DNA from: an uncultured Polaribacter sp.
Lineage (GTDB): Bacteria > Bacteroidota > Bacteroidia > Flavobacteriales > Flavobacteriaceae
Assembly: GCA_905480405.1 (NCBI GenBank)
Contig: CAJQQH010000063.1
Coordinates: forward strand, 1-42,774
Direction: 5' to 3'
DNA length: 42,774 nt
Shown: positions 1 through 8,644 of the stretch, piece by piece
How positions within the stretch are numbered: the stretch's first letter is position 1
How the letters are laid out: every line of letters begins with the position of its first letter
Program-made: the position numbers and the translations under genes
Notes under the pieces: model-generated
What the model saw: only the letters and a program-made list of their open reading frames with translations
What the model was told of the DNA's origin: nothing
The model's database searches: none

Positions 1-1077
1 CAATCTTATTCGATGTCTAGAGCTACAGATGGTGAGGTTACTTTTACTGGAACTTTAGCCGTAGATGACCTTATAAAAACAATGATTGCTGGACAATGGA
101 ATGCTATTGGTAATCCGTTTACAACGTATTACCCTGCTAATAAAAATAGCAGCTCTAGTTTCTTAAATGATAATATTGGTGTTTTAGATGCAAACTTTCC
201 TAGTCTTTATATTTGGGACGATACCCAAAGTAAATATGTAGCAGTTACAGAGTTAGATGCTTCAAATCGTTCTTTGCCTCCTGGACAAGGCTTCTTTGTA
301 AAAATGAAAGCAGGTGAAACAGAGGTTTCTTTTAATGAAGCTAAAAGAAGTACAAAACCAAGTTCTGGTGATACTGATTTTCAAAAAACCACTCAACAAC
401 CTAGCATTACTTTGCAAGTTTCTAATGGCAAAACTACAGTAGCAACTGACATAAAATATTTTAAAAATGCAACTACTGGTTTTGATACAGGTTTTGAAAT
501 TGGTAATTTTAATAGTACTGGTTTAGATATTTACACACGTCTAGTAGATAAAAGCAACTCTATCAATTACACAATACAATCTTTACCATCAAACAATTAT
601 GAAAACATGATTGTACCTATTGGAATTAAAGCAAAAAAAGGAGATGAAGTAAGCTTTTCTGCAACATACACAAACTTACCTAATGGAGTTGATTTGTATT
701 TAGAAGACAAACTGCAAAACTTGTTTATAAAGTTAAATGATGCAACTCAAAATGAAATAAAAGTAGTTTTTGAAAATGATGTAAATGATATTGGTAGATT
801 CTATTTACATACTTCAAGCAAATCATTAAGTGTAGACAATATAAACACACTTAATAATATTAGCATGTACACTTCTAATAAAGTTTTAAAAATAAAAGGT
901 TTAGAAGAAAATGCTTCAATTAAAATGTATTCTGTATTAGGCAAAATGGTTTTACAAACTGAACTTAATACAACAGAGAGGAATGAAATTTCACTATCAA
1001 AATTTTCTGAAGGTATTTACATCGTTTATTTACAAACAGAAAATGAAAAATTGAGTAAAAAAATAACTCTTAAATAA
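1..1077 (+). CDS. Type IX secretion (T9SS) cargo protein, 3' part only
   Basis: The reading frame is open from the first base of the window, so this is the C-terminal part (358 codons visible) of a larger secreted protein; the ATG at 13 is internal. The visible part is rich in Ser, Thr and Asn, as in extracellular Bacteroidota proteins. The last ~70 residues form a type A C-terminal sorting domain: a beta-rich block with IKMYSVLGKMVLQTEL, then SEGIYIVYLQTENEKLSKKI and a terminal ITLK. In this family the domain directs export through the outer membrane by the type IX system and surface attachment or release. The passenger function cannot be told from this fragment. A small peptide gene follows 14 nt downstream and is probably cotranscribed. 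Confidence 0.85.
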   Translation, partial: QSYSMSRATDGEVTFTGTLAVDDLIKTMIAGQWNAIGNPFTTYYPANKNSSSSFLNDNIGVLDANFPSLYIWDDTQSKYVAVTELDASNRSLPPGQGFFVKMKAGETEVSFNEAKRSTKPSSGDTDFQKTTQQPSITLQVSNGKTTVATDIKYFKNATTGFDTGFEIGNFNSTGLDIYTRLVDKSNSINYTIQSLPSNNYENMIVPIGIKAKKGDEVSFSATYTNLPNGVDLYLEDKLQNLFIKLNDATQNEIKVVFENDVNDIGRFYLHTSSKSLSVDNINTLNNISMYTSNKVLKIKGLEENASIKMYSVLGKMVLQTELNTTERNEISLSKFSEGIYIVYLQTENEKLSKKITLK

Positions 1078-1091
1078 AAAGCTACAAAAAG

Positions 1092-1268
1092 ATGAAAACA
1101 TATTCTAAAAAGAAAAATCAAGATATTACTCGTAAGGAAGCTATTAAAAAAATAGGGAATTATAGCAAGTATGCCGCAATTACAGCTTTAGGGACTTATC
1201 TAATCCTTAATCCACTATCTGCACAAGCAGCATCTCCGGAAATAGACAATGCAGGAGGTGGATTTTAA
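1092..1268 (+). CDS. 58-residue Tat-like leader peptide protein ending GGGF
   Basis: A short frame with ATG at 1092 encodes 58 residues. It has a basic N-terminus, the Tat-like stretch TRKEAIKKIG (RK instead of twin Arg), a hydrophobic core YAAITALGTYLIL, and an Ala-x-Ala site (SAQAA) suited to signal peptidase I. Cleavage would release only about 11-12 residues, ASPEIDNAGGGF. It begins 14 nt after the T9SS cargo gene and is followed by a perfect hairpin terminator at 1298-1324, which supports a real cotranscribed gene. The function is unknown. It could be a secreted peptide, a small lipid- or cofactor-free Tat substrate, or a T9SS accessory. The leader-like design is directly visible; export is inferred. 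Confidence 0.7.
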   Translation: MKTYSKKKNQDITRKEAIKKIGNYSKYAAITALGTYLILNPLSAQAASPEIDNAGGGF

Positions 1269-1297
1269 ACCACTAGCAACTTAACGTATTTATATTT

Positions 1298-1329
1298 AAA
1301 TCTCACAGTAATACTGTGAGATTTTTGCT
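1298..1329. terminator. Perfect hairpin terminator, probably bidirectional
   Basis: AAATCTCACAGTA (1298-1310) is the exact reverse complement of TACTGTGAGATTT (1312-1324) with one base between, followed by a T-rich run on the plus strand and preceded by A-rich sequence. It ends the T9SS-cargo/small-peptide transcript and could also end a minus-strand transcript from the small ORF at 1331-1540. Confidence 0.85.
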
Positions 1330-1330
1330 T

Positions 1331-1540
1331 TTAGAAATTAATCATAATAATTGCTACTATAAATAATGATACTTTTAAAATTGTACCTGTTTGGCTTTCT
1401 AAAGAATCATTATTAATTATTAAAGATTTAATTTTAGATATAGAAGCAGATTTTGATTCCGTTACATTTTCTTTTATTTCTCTTTTATAAGTTGAAGTTA
1501 AAATTCCTCTTTCTACTGATGATGTGTATGTTGATATCAT
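1331..1540 (-). CDS. Doubtful small membrane protein, 69 aa
   Basis: A 69-residue frame begins with ATG on the minus strand. It has a polar, Ser/Lys/Glu-rich first 50 residues and a C-terminal hydrophobic segment ILKVSLFIVAIIMINF that could be a tail anchor. No family is recognised. It lies alone between two terminators, which leaves room for an independent gene, but I see no good promoter or ribosome binding site before it. It may be a small tail-anchored protein or a chance frame in AT-rich DNA. Confidence 0.3.
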   Translation of the reverse strand: MISTYTSSVERGILTSTYKREIKENVTESKSASISKIKSLIINNDSLESQTGTILKVSLFIVAIIMINF

Positions 1541-1701
1541 AATATTTGGTTTAATTGATTATATACTTTAGACGAGTCTTAAAAAATATTGTTACATACT
1601 AAAAATCAAAAAAATATAGGTAAACTTCATTTTTTTAGTGTTTATGGTTTACGACAATCAGAAAAAAAAATGAAAATAATTTAACAACTAGTTCTAAAAA
1701 C

Positions 1702-1740
1702 AAAAAAAACCATCAAAAAATTATTATTTTGATGGTTTTT
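1702..1740 (-). terminator. Hairpin terminator after the large T9SS protein
   Basis: AACCATCAAAA pairs with TTTTGATGGTT around a short AT loop, flanked by A-runs on the left and T-runs on the right. It lies about 45 nt past the stop at 1785 on the minus strand, where the A-run reads as the terminal U-tract. Confidence 0.8.
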
Positions 1741-1784
1741 ACACCTTTCTATGAAGGATGTTTTTTATAACAAAAATATCTTAG

Positions 1785-4433
1785 CTAGTTAATTATTAAC
1801 TTATTTGTATTATAATTTCTGTAATCATTAGAAATTTTAATAAAATACAAACCTCTTTTTAACCCTTCTCTATATAAATCATGCTTATTGTTTCCAATTT
1901 CTGTATCAACTACAACTCTTCTAATTAAAGCCCCTGTTAAAGAGTAAATATCTATTTTGGTACTTGCATTTGTTTCTGAATAAAAGCTAATTTCTGATTT
2001 AGAATTCATTGGGTTAGGATAGATAATCGTTTGGTTTTCTTCTATAATTTCGCTATCTACACTTAAAGCCTTGTAAGTAAATTCGATATTTTTTAAATTC
2101 ATTTTTTTAGTTACTACTTCAGTACCATCAGAAGACATTGTAAATACTATATTTACTGCATCTGATAAATCTATTGTACTTTCAGTTGAAGAAACAAAAT
2201 GTGCTAAAGGAATTTCGAAATGACTCTCGTTTTCATTTAACTTAATAGTTGTTCTAAATTGATTCTCCCAATCTTCAATTCCTTCTTTTAAAATTGTTAT
2301 TTCTAAATCTCCTGTTCCGCTTGCATCTAATTCAATTACATCAAATTCAGATAAATTTATAGACGTAAACCTTGGCGTAAAACTTCTGTATGCTGCAACA
2401 TAAGAACTTGTTGTTGCTTCTAAAGAAATGTTTCTCTCAACCCTATAACCACTACCTGTATAAATATTATCATTTTGTGTTATAGAAAAATTATTAACAG
2501 TTGTTTCTGTTGCAGAATCATCTTTACCCCAAACACCGTCAGACATAAATAAATCATCTGGTGTTAAATTATACTCGTTCTCAATTCTAAAACCAATATC
2601 AAAAATATTTCCTGTTTCAATAACTAAATTTTCAATATAATTACCTGTTAACGCAATTGTTTCATTAAAATACTCTGTATCTGAAGTTTCAGTTCTTTTA
2701 AATCCAGCATCTATAACAATACTCTCACTTCTTCTAACATTTATTAATTCTAATTCTAAAGTTCCGTTTACATACTCTCCTTTTTTTACAAAAACAGGAG
2801 GAGGAGTTGATGTTGTATAATCTGTAATTGGCTTCTGAATTTCAAATAATGCTAAAGCCTCTTCACCCAAAGTTAATAAATCATCTACACTATTTGTCCA
2901 AATTTGAAAGTTATAATAAGTTGCATCGGCTTCATATTTATCTATATTCCAATGACTATCTATTTTAAAATTATCTTCGTTATTTATCAATCTTCCAGAA
3001 AAGCTTAAAACAAATTCTTTTGTACCATCACTGTTTTTTATAATAGACTTTATAAAATGTACACCTTCTTCCTCTTCGCCTTCTTCACCTTCTTCAACCT
3101 CTTCTTGAAATAATTCGATTGTAGAGACTGATAATAATTCTGCACCCAACAACCTATCACAAATAAACTTCGTATGTTCATAAACTCCATTCTCTGTTTT
3201 TGTTGCTAAAATAACTGCAATTGTTTTATCGTTTTTTATATAATCTACAGAGTATAATTCTGTTGCATTTGTAATAGCAATAAGGTCTGATGGTGATGAT
3301 TCTATTGTTGTTGTACCAGGAATTACATCTATTGGAATTAAGTCTTTTAAATTAAAACTAGCACTTTTTCCTGATGCTTTTTTATACTCACTAGTTTTTT
3401 CAACTCTTTTAGCTTTTAGTTTATCAAACTTATAGTTTTCTTTTTTTCTTAAATAATTTCTTTGATTAATTTGTTGAGACAAACGGTCATTACTCTCCAA
3501 ACCTCCATCATTACCACTAGAAACTTGAGGTTCTATTACAGGACAAGCTGCAACTCCAGAACAAGAAGGATCTTCACAATCGACCAATCCGTCTCCATCA
3601 TCGTCTACACCATTTACACAATCTTCTTGAGGAACAGGAGCTGTTGGACATCTTGCTCCATCATTTGAACTACTTGATGGTCCATATGCAAAAAGATTAG
3701 AATCTAACTCGCTACCTGCGCTTAAAGTTTGTACGTTTTGTATTACATATACAGTACCTGTTTGATTTGCAGATATATAAAAACGTCCACTAAGATCAAA
3801 ATAAACCGCACCATAAGTGTAATTTAAGCCTGATAAAATTGGCACTTCCCCTAAGTCAATTACTTCACTTGTTTCTGCGTTAATTCTATATAAATGATTT
3901 GTCTTTTTTTCTACTGTATACAAATTACCATCAACAGAATTAAAAGCCCAATCATGAATACTAATGTTTTTACTTAGCTCTTCTTTACTAATAAATTTTG
4001 TATAATTACTAGATTCAGGGTTTAAATCTATTTTGTAGTAACTAGTTCCTCCACTTTTCATATAATAAATTCCTTCTGAACTTACATCTCCAATGTAACT
4101 ATTAGAAGTTGACAACTCATCTATATAAAAAGTTTCTACATTAAAGTTTTTTCCGATTTTAACAATTGTTTTTGCTGGAGTATTTAAAGCCCCCCAAATG
4201 TACCCATCTGCAGGATTGTAACCAACGGCATTAACATTTCCTGGAGTTACGTCTTCTTTAACTAAATAAGAGCTACCAGAAGCTAAATCTAATGCATAAA
4301 TATCATTTCTTTGAAATAAGTAAGCATTAAAATCGCAATTAAAAGGTTCTTCTTGGGCATAACCAAAAAAGCCTACTAAAATTATTAAAGTTAATAACAA
4401 TGTTCTTTTTCTTGAGTGTAATAATGTTTTCAT
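1785..4433 (-). CDS. Large T9SS-exported protein with N-terminal propeller-like domain
   Basis: The 882-residue start at 4433 is preferred over the upstream start at 4484. It places a normal signal peptide (MKTLLHSRKRTLLLTLIILV, cleavage near FGYAQ) at the N-terminus, and a TACTTTTG promoter box lies between the two starts. Residues ~25-270 have repeated beta-rich units with YALD, YIWGAL and LYTVEKK motifs, like the DUF6923/NHL-type surface propellers. Next comes an Asp-rich Ca-binding-like element (NGVDDDGDGLVDCEDPSC), a Lys-rich stretch, an acidic low-complexity run near residue 455, several beta-sandwich-like regions, and a type A sorting domain beginning IIYPNPMNSKSEISF and ending NKLIIN. 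It is an extracellular or surface protein. Its substrate or partner is not recognisable. Confidence 0.85.
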   Translation of the reverse strand: MKTLLHSRKRTLLLTLIILVGFFGYAQEEPFNCDFNAYLFQRNDIYALDLASGSSYLVKEDVTPGNVNAVGYNPADGYIWGALNTPAKTIVKIGKNFNVETFYIDELSTSNSYIGDVSSEGIYYMKSGGTSYYKIDLNPESSNYTKFISKEELSKNISIHDWAFNSVDGNLYTVEKKTNHLYRINAETSEVIDLGEVPILSGLNYTYGAVYFDLSGRFYISANQTGTVYVIQNVQTLSAGSELDSNLFAYGPSSSSNDGARCPTAPVPQEDCVNGVDDDGDGLVDCEDPSCSGVAACPVIEPQVSSGNDGGLESNDRLSQQINQRNYLRKKENYKFDKLKAKRVEKTSEYKKASGKSASFNLKDLIPIDVIPGTTTIESSPSDLIAITNATELYSVDYIKNDKTIAVILATKTENGVYEHTKFICDRLLGAELLSVSTIELFQEEVEEGEEGEEEEGVHFIKSIIKNSDGTKEFVLSFSGRLINNEDNFKIDSHWNIDKYEADATYYNFQIWTNSVDDLLTLGEEALALFEIQKPITDYTTSTPPPVFVKKGEYVNGTLELELINVRRSESIVIDAGFKRTETSDTEYFNETIALTGNYIENLVIETGNIFDIGFRIENEYNLTPDDLFMSDGVWGKDDSATETTVNNFSITQNDNIYTGSGYRVERNISLEATTSSYVAAYRSFTPRFTSINLSEFDVIELDASGTGDLEITILKEGIEDWENQFRTTIKLNENESHFEIPLAHFVSSTESTIDLSDAVNIVFTMSSDGTEVVTKKMNLKNIEFTYKALSVDSEIIEENQTIIYPNPMNSKSEISFYSETNASTKIDIYSLTGALIRRVVVDTEIGNNKHDLYREGLKRGLYFIKISNDYRNYNTNKLIIN

Positions 4434-4448
4434 CTGTTTAATTTTTAT

Positions 4449-4456
4449 CAAAAGTA
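4449..4456 (-). promoter_or_regulatory. Bacteroidota -7 box (TACTTTTG) for the T9SS protein
   Basis: The minus strand reads TACTTTTG, an exact TAnnTTTG match, ending 16 nt before the ATG at 4433. No TTG is found at the right distance for a -33 box. Its position argues that the longer start at 4484 is not used. Confidence 0.45.
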
Positions 4457-4556
4457 TTTTATTGTTAATGAAAAAAATACTCATCGGGGGTTAAAGACCA
4501 TAAAGTGTAGTTGAAACTAAGATATAAAAAGATTAGCATCATTTCATCTTTTTAGA

Positions 4557-4590
4557 CAAAAAAAAAGACCACATTTTAAAAAATGTGGTC
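4557..4590 (-). terminator. Terminator closing the dcw cluster after ftsZ
   Basis: GACCACATTTT and AAAATGTGGTC (4567-4590) form an 11-bp stem with a tiny loop, followed on the minus strand by a long U-tract (the A-run at 4557-4566). It lies 23 nt past the ftsZ stop. Confidence 0.9.
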
Positions 4591-4613
4591 TTAATTATAT
4601 TAATTATTTAAAC

Positions 4614-6506
4614 TTAATCTACATTATCATGTAAAAAAGAATTGTTAGATTTTAAACCTAAATCGTCATTATCTTTATTAATTGCAGTTTTAGAATTACT
4701 CATAGATGAGTTTTTTAAATCTACGCCTAATCTTTTATAAGCTGGTTGACGCTCAATTTCATCAATATTTTGATTTAACTGATCATTAAACTTATAATTG
4801 AATCCTTTCATTTTTTTACGTCTCTCTTCTGCACGTTTTTGCAATTCTGCAATGGTTAAGTCTAATGGAGAAACTTCTTCACTTAAAGTATCAATATTAT
4901 TAATTTCTGTTTGTGATTGCGTCGATTTTAATTCAAATTGAACTTCCTCTTCTTCTACAACCTTTTTTTCAACAAAACTCGAACTTTTACCAATTGTTGG
5001 TTGCGCATCAAAGTCTTCTAAAATATATCTTTTTTCAACAACTTTATTTTCAACTTGTACTTGTTGTGCTCCAGAAACTTTAATTTCATTAATGTTTAAC
5101 TCTTTTTCAACATTTAAATTAAATCTAATTTCTTCATCAGATTTTACTTCTGTAGTCTTTAAAGGTAAATCAAATAATAAATCTCCTTGTAACTTTGTAG
5201 GTACTTCTTCTATTTTCTCTTCAACTTTTATAGCATCCGTTATAATAAAATCATCTTCAGAAAGAGTATCTATAACTACCTCTTCATAACTAACTGGCAT
5301 ACCAGCAATAATGTTATTCGTTCCAACTAAATCCATCTTTGGCTTAGTATCTACAACATCATCTTCTAAAGTATGAATTACCTTTTTTTCTGTTACATTA
5401 GAAATTGGTGTATTTAAACTTGGAGATTTAGTTACTGTTTGCTCAGTAAAATTATAAGTTGCTTTTTGCTCATCCTCTAAAGTATGAATGATTTTTTTTA
5501 CTTCTGTATTTGTAATGGTACTTTGTTGATCTGATGCAAAACCTGTAGCTACAATAGTTACAGCAATCGATTCTCCTAAATCATCATCTTCACCAATACC
5601 CATAATAATATTAGCATCATAACCTGCTTCATCTTGGATATAATCATTAATTTCTCCAATCTCATCTAAAGTAACTTCACTTTTTCCAGAAACAATTAAT
5701 AACAAAACATTTTTAGCTCCAGTAATTTTATTATCATTTAATAAAGGTGAATCTAACGCTTTTACAATAGCAGTTCTTGCTCTGTCTTGTCCTTCTTCTT
5801 TAGCAGACCCCATAATTGCAGTTCCACTGTTAGAAAGTACAGTTTTAGCATCATGTAAATCAATATTTTGCTTGTAGTGATGTGTAATAACTTCAGCAAT
5901 TCCTTTAGAAGCAGTAGATAAAACTTCATCCGCTTTAGAGAAACCTGCTTTAAAACCTAAATTCCCATAAACCTCACGTAACTTATTATTATTGATAACA
6001 ATTAAAGAATCAACATTTTGGCGCAATTGATCAATTCCTAACTGAGCTTGTTTTGCACGACGTTTCCCTTCAAACTGAAAAGGCATAGTAACAATACCAA
6101 CAGTTAAAATATCCATATCTTTTGCAATTTTAGCAATAATTGGTGCAGCTCCAGTACCTGTTCCACCACCCATTCCTGCAGTAATAAACACCATTTTTGT
6201 CTGGGTATTTAACATCTGCTGAATTTCTTGCATACTTTCTTTAGCTGCTTGTGCTCCAATTTCTGGGTTTGCTCCTGCACCTAAACCAGATGTTAAAGCA
6301 ACACCTAACTGTATTTTATTAGGAATTGGACTATTTTCTAGAGCTTGTGAATCTGTATTACAGATTACAAAATCTACTCCTTTTATACTTTGGGTGAACA
6401 TGTGATTTACTGCATTGCTTCCACCACCACCAACACCAATTACTTTTATGGTGTTAGATTGTGTTTTTGGCATGTCAAATAAAATGTTATCGAATTCTGC
6501 GCTCAT
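4614..6506 (-). CDS. ftsZ: Cell division protein FtsZ, long-tailed
   Basis: This is a tubulin-like GTPase that polymerises at midcell as the Z-ring. The visible motifs are GVGGGGSNAVNHM (residues 24-36), NTDSQAL, the tubulin signature GGGTGTG (113-119) and MPFQFEGKRR. The globular core ends near residue 325. The remaining ~305 residues form a long charged linker, whereas typical FtsZ is ~380-400 residues in total; long tails are usual in Flavobacteriia. The tail contains a duplicated KK-[IV]-IHTLED element (residues ~337-345 and ~374-382) and ends with NNSFLHDNVD, the end I associate with flavobacterial FtsZ. It is the last gene of the cluster, 68 nt after ftsA and followed by a terminator. 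Confidence 0.98.
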   Translation of the reverse strand: MSAEFDNILFDMPKTQSNTIKVIGVGGGGSNAVNHMFTQSIKGVDFVICNTDSQALENSPIPNKIQLGVALTSGLGAGANPEIGAQAAKESMQEIQQMLNTQTKMVFITAGMGGGTGTGAAPIIAKIAKDMDILTVGIVTMPFQFEGKRRAKQAQLGIDQLRQNVDSLIVINNNKLREVYGNLGFKAGFSKADEVLSTASKGIAEVITHHYKQNIDLHDAKTVLSNSGTAIMGSAKEEGQDRARTAIVKALDSPLLNDNKITGAKNVLLLIVSGKSEVTLDEIGEINDYIQDEAGYDANIIMGIGEDDDLGESIAVTIVATGFASDQQSTITNTEVKKIIHTLEDEQKATYNFTEQTVTKSPSLNTPISNVTEKKVIHTLEDDVVDTKPKMDLVGTNNIIAGMPVSYEEVVIDTLSEDDFIITDAIKVEEKIEEVPTKLQGDLLFDLPLKTTEVKSDEEIRFNLNVEKELNINEIKVSGAQQVQVENKVVEKRYILEDFDAQPTIGKSSSFVEKKVVEEEEVQFELKSTQSQTEINNIDTLSEEVSPLDLTIAELQKRAEERRKKMKGFNYKFNDQLNQNIDEIERQPAYKRLGVDLKNSSMSNSKTAINKDNDDLGLKSNNSFLHDNVD

Positions 6507-6574
6507 AATAACGTTTATCTTTTTAGGTTTTTATTTTTGTTTTTTCTTTTTAATCTTACTCTTTTGCTGAATTA

Positions 6575-7912
6575 TTATTCAGCGTTGTCTAAAAAATCTT
6601 TTAATCCTTCTGTAAATTTCTCGAAAAAAGATTTCTTTTTAGGTTTTGGCTTCTCTACAACTATTGGCTCTATTTCTTCTGTTCTTTGTTCAGTTTCATT
6701 TGCATCAGTAATAATTTCATCAACAATTTCTTCTATTTCTTCTAGTTTTATATCTTTTTCTAAACCTTCCATTAAAAGACCAACTGCTGTTGCATAAGAT
6801 GGACTAGACAAACCTTCATCAGAATCTCCAGCTAAATGCTCATTAGGAAAACCAATTCTTGCATCCATACCAGTTATATATTCTACTAACTGACGTAAAT
6901 GCTTTAATTGAGAACCTCCTCCTGTTAAAACAATACCTGCAATTAATTTTCCTTTTGCAGTTTCATGTCCATAATTTTTTATTTCTAAATATACATGTTC
7001 AATAATTTCTTGAACTCTAGCATGTATAATTTTCGATAAATTTTTAAGCGTAATCTCCTTTGGTTCTCTTCCTCTTAACCCAGGAATAGAAACAATTTCT
7101 GTTTCTTTATTTTCACCAGGCCATGCAGAACCAAATTTAATTTTTAATAATTCGGCTTGTTTTTCAATAATTGAACAACCTTCCTTAATATCGTCTGTAA
7201 TAACATTTCCTCCAAAAGGAATTACAGCTGTATGGCGAATTATACCATCTTTAAAAATAGCTAAATCTGTTGTTCCACCACCAATATCTATTAAAGCTAC
7301 TCCAGCTTCTTTTTCTTCTTGACTTAATACTGCAGATGCAGATGCTAGTGGCTCTAAAGTAATTTCACTTAAACCTAAATTAGCACTTTTTACACATCTA
7401 CCAATATTTCTAATTGATGATACTTGCCCAACTACCACATGAAAATTAGCTTCTAAACGACCACCATACATACCTATTGGTTCTTTGATATCTGCTTGTG
7501 AATCTACTTTAAACTCTTGTGGTAAAACATGAATAATTTCTTCTCCAGGCAACATAACCAACTTATGCACTTGATTTACTAAATCTTCAATATCATCTTC
7601 ATCAATAACTTCATCAGCATTATTTCTTGTAATATAATCGCTATGATGTAAACTTCTAATATGCTGACCAGCAATACCAACTACAACTTCTTCTATCTTT
7701 ATACCAGAAACACTTTCTGCCTCATCTACAGCTTGTTGAATTGAATGTATTGTTTGCGTTATATTACTTACAACACCACGTTTAACACCTAAACTTTTAG
7801 CTTTACCAATACCAACAACCTCAATCTTACCATATTCGTTCTTACGACCAATCATGGCTACAATTTTGGTTGTACCAATATCTAAACCAACAGCTAATTT
7901 ATTGTCTTCCAT
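6575..7912 (-). CDS. ftsA: Cell division protein FtsA
   Basis: This 445-residue actin-like ATPase tethers FtsZ to the membrane. GLDIGTTK (residues 9-16) is phosphate motif 1, DIGGGTTDLAIF is phosphate motif 2, and LTGGGSQL is the adenosine motif. The C-terminus has an acidic stretch, then the basic/hydrophobic helix KKKSFFEKFTEGLKDFL, which fits the membrane-targeting amphipathic helix. It starts 6 nt after ftsQ, consistent with one transcript. The length is normal for Bacteroidota, slightly longer than E. coli FtsA. Confidence 0.98.
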   Translation of the reverse strand: MEDNKLAVGLDIGTTKIVAMIGRKNEYGKIEVVGIGKAKSLGVKRGVVSNITQTIHSIQQAVDEAESVSGIKIEEVVVGIAGQHIRSLHHSDYITRNNADEVIDEDDIEDLVNQVHKLVMLPGEEIIHVLPQEFKVDSQADIKEPIGMYGGRLEANFHVVVGQVSSIRNIGRCVKSANLGLSEITLEPLASASAVLSQEEKEAGVALIDIGGGTTDLAIFKDGIIRHTAVIPFGGNVITDDIKEGCSIIEKQAELLKIKFGSAWPGENKETEIVSIPGLRGREPKEITLKNLSKIIHARVQEIIEHVYLEIKNYGHETAKGKLIAGIVLTGGGSQLKHLRQLVEYITGMDARIGFPNEHLAGDSDEGLSSPSYATAVGLLMEGLEKDIKLEEIEEIVDEIITDANETEQRTEEIEPIVVEKPKPKKKSFFEKFTEGLKDFLDNAE

Positions 7913-7918
7913 TTTGAT

Positions 7919-8644
7919 TTATTTAGTGCACACAACTTGGTTGTGATATTTTAAATTTATTGTTTTATAATTTTTAATCGTTTTATCTTTAAATGTCTTA
8001 TTATAAAACGCTTTTAATTTCTTAAATTTTATATCTACATCGATTAATTTTCCAAAATCGATTTTATAATTACCACTTCTTACCGTAAATTGATATTCAT
8101 TTACCTCAGATTTCTCAATTCCTACAATTTCTTTTTGTAAAAAAAGGTCATCTAAAACAATAGAGATAAGCGGTAATACACTGCTTATGTCTTCATCATT
8201 TTTAATACCAGAAACTAACATTACTCTTGCAGAATAATTGTTAGACAAAGGCACTTTTACCCCTTCTTTATCTACATAATACGAATCATTTTTTAAAACA
8301 ATTCTTGCTACAGGAGTACGTTGTTTTATTATTGATTTTAACCTACCTCCAACAGTTAAAAACACAGATGCTTTTTCTACATAAGGGTTTTCTAAAACCT
8401 GCTTTTCTAAACCGTATAAATTTATTACAGATTTTGTTTGGTTTTGTACTGTTTCATTATTTTGTATTAACAATTTATTAACCATAGAATGTGTCAAAAA
8501 ATTATTGTCTCCTTCTTCAAATTCTACGACAATTTCTGAAACTTTTTTTTGTAAATTTCTTGTCGAAGAAAAACTATACAAAAGCCCCAAAACCACTATT
8601 AACACTACAAATAACAGATATTTTAACAACCTCTTAATCTTCAT
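7919..8644 (-). CDS. ftsQ: Cell division protein FtsQ/DivIB
   Basis: This is a 241-residue bitopic inner-membrane protein with a short basic cytoplasmic end, one transmembrane helix (LLKYLLFVVLIVVLGLLYSF) and a periplasmic part holding a POTRA-like segment (VNKLLIQNN ... VEKASVFLTVGGRLKSII). Sequence conservation of FtsQ is low, so the call rests on topology, on the VEKASV...L.I.QR.PVARI pattern, and on its place between murC and ftsA. FtsQ bridges early and late divisome proteins. It overlaps the murC 3' end by 11 nt, suggesting translational coupling. Confidence 0.9.
   Translation of the reverse strand: MKIKRLLKYLLFVVLIVVLGLLYSFSSTRNLQKKVSEIVVEFEEGDNNFLTHSMVNKLLIQNNETVQNQTKSVINLYGLEKQVLENPYVEKASVFLTVGGRLKSIIKQRTPVARIVLKNDSYYVDKEGVKVPLSNNYSARVMLVSGIKNDEDISSVLPLISIVLDDLFLQKEIVGIEKSEVNEYQFTVRSGNYKIDFGKLIDVDIKFKKLKAFYNKTFKDKTIKNYKTINLKYHNQVVCTK

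Noticed and set aside
3462..3668. Plus-strand 68-aa frame inside the T9SS protein gene
   Set aside because: It is antisense to a clear coding sequence and has no recognisable features.
4526..4553. Inverted repeat AAAAAGAT...ATCTTTTT upstream of the T9SS protein
   Set aside because: An 8-bp AT-rich stem with a 12-nt loop is expected by chance in such AT-rich DNA, and it has no matching context as terminator or operator.
6537..6797. Plus-strand 86-aa frame over the ftsA 3' end
   Set aside because: It is antisense to ftsA and the ftsA-ftsZ gap; its Ser/Phe-rich composition is the mirror of the Glu/Lys-rich FtsA tail.
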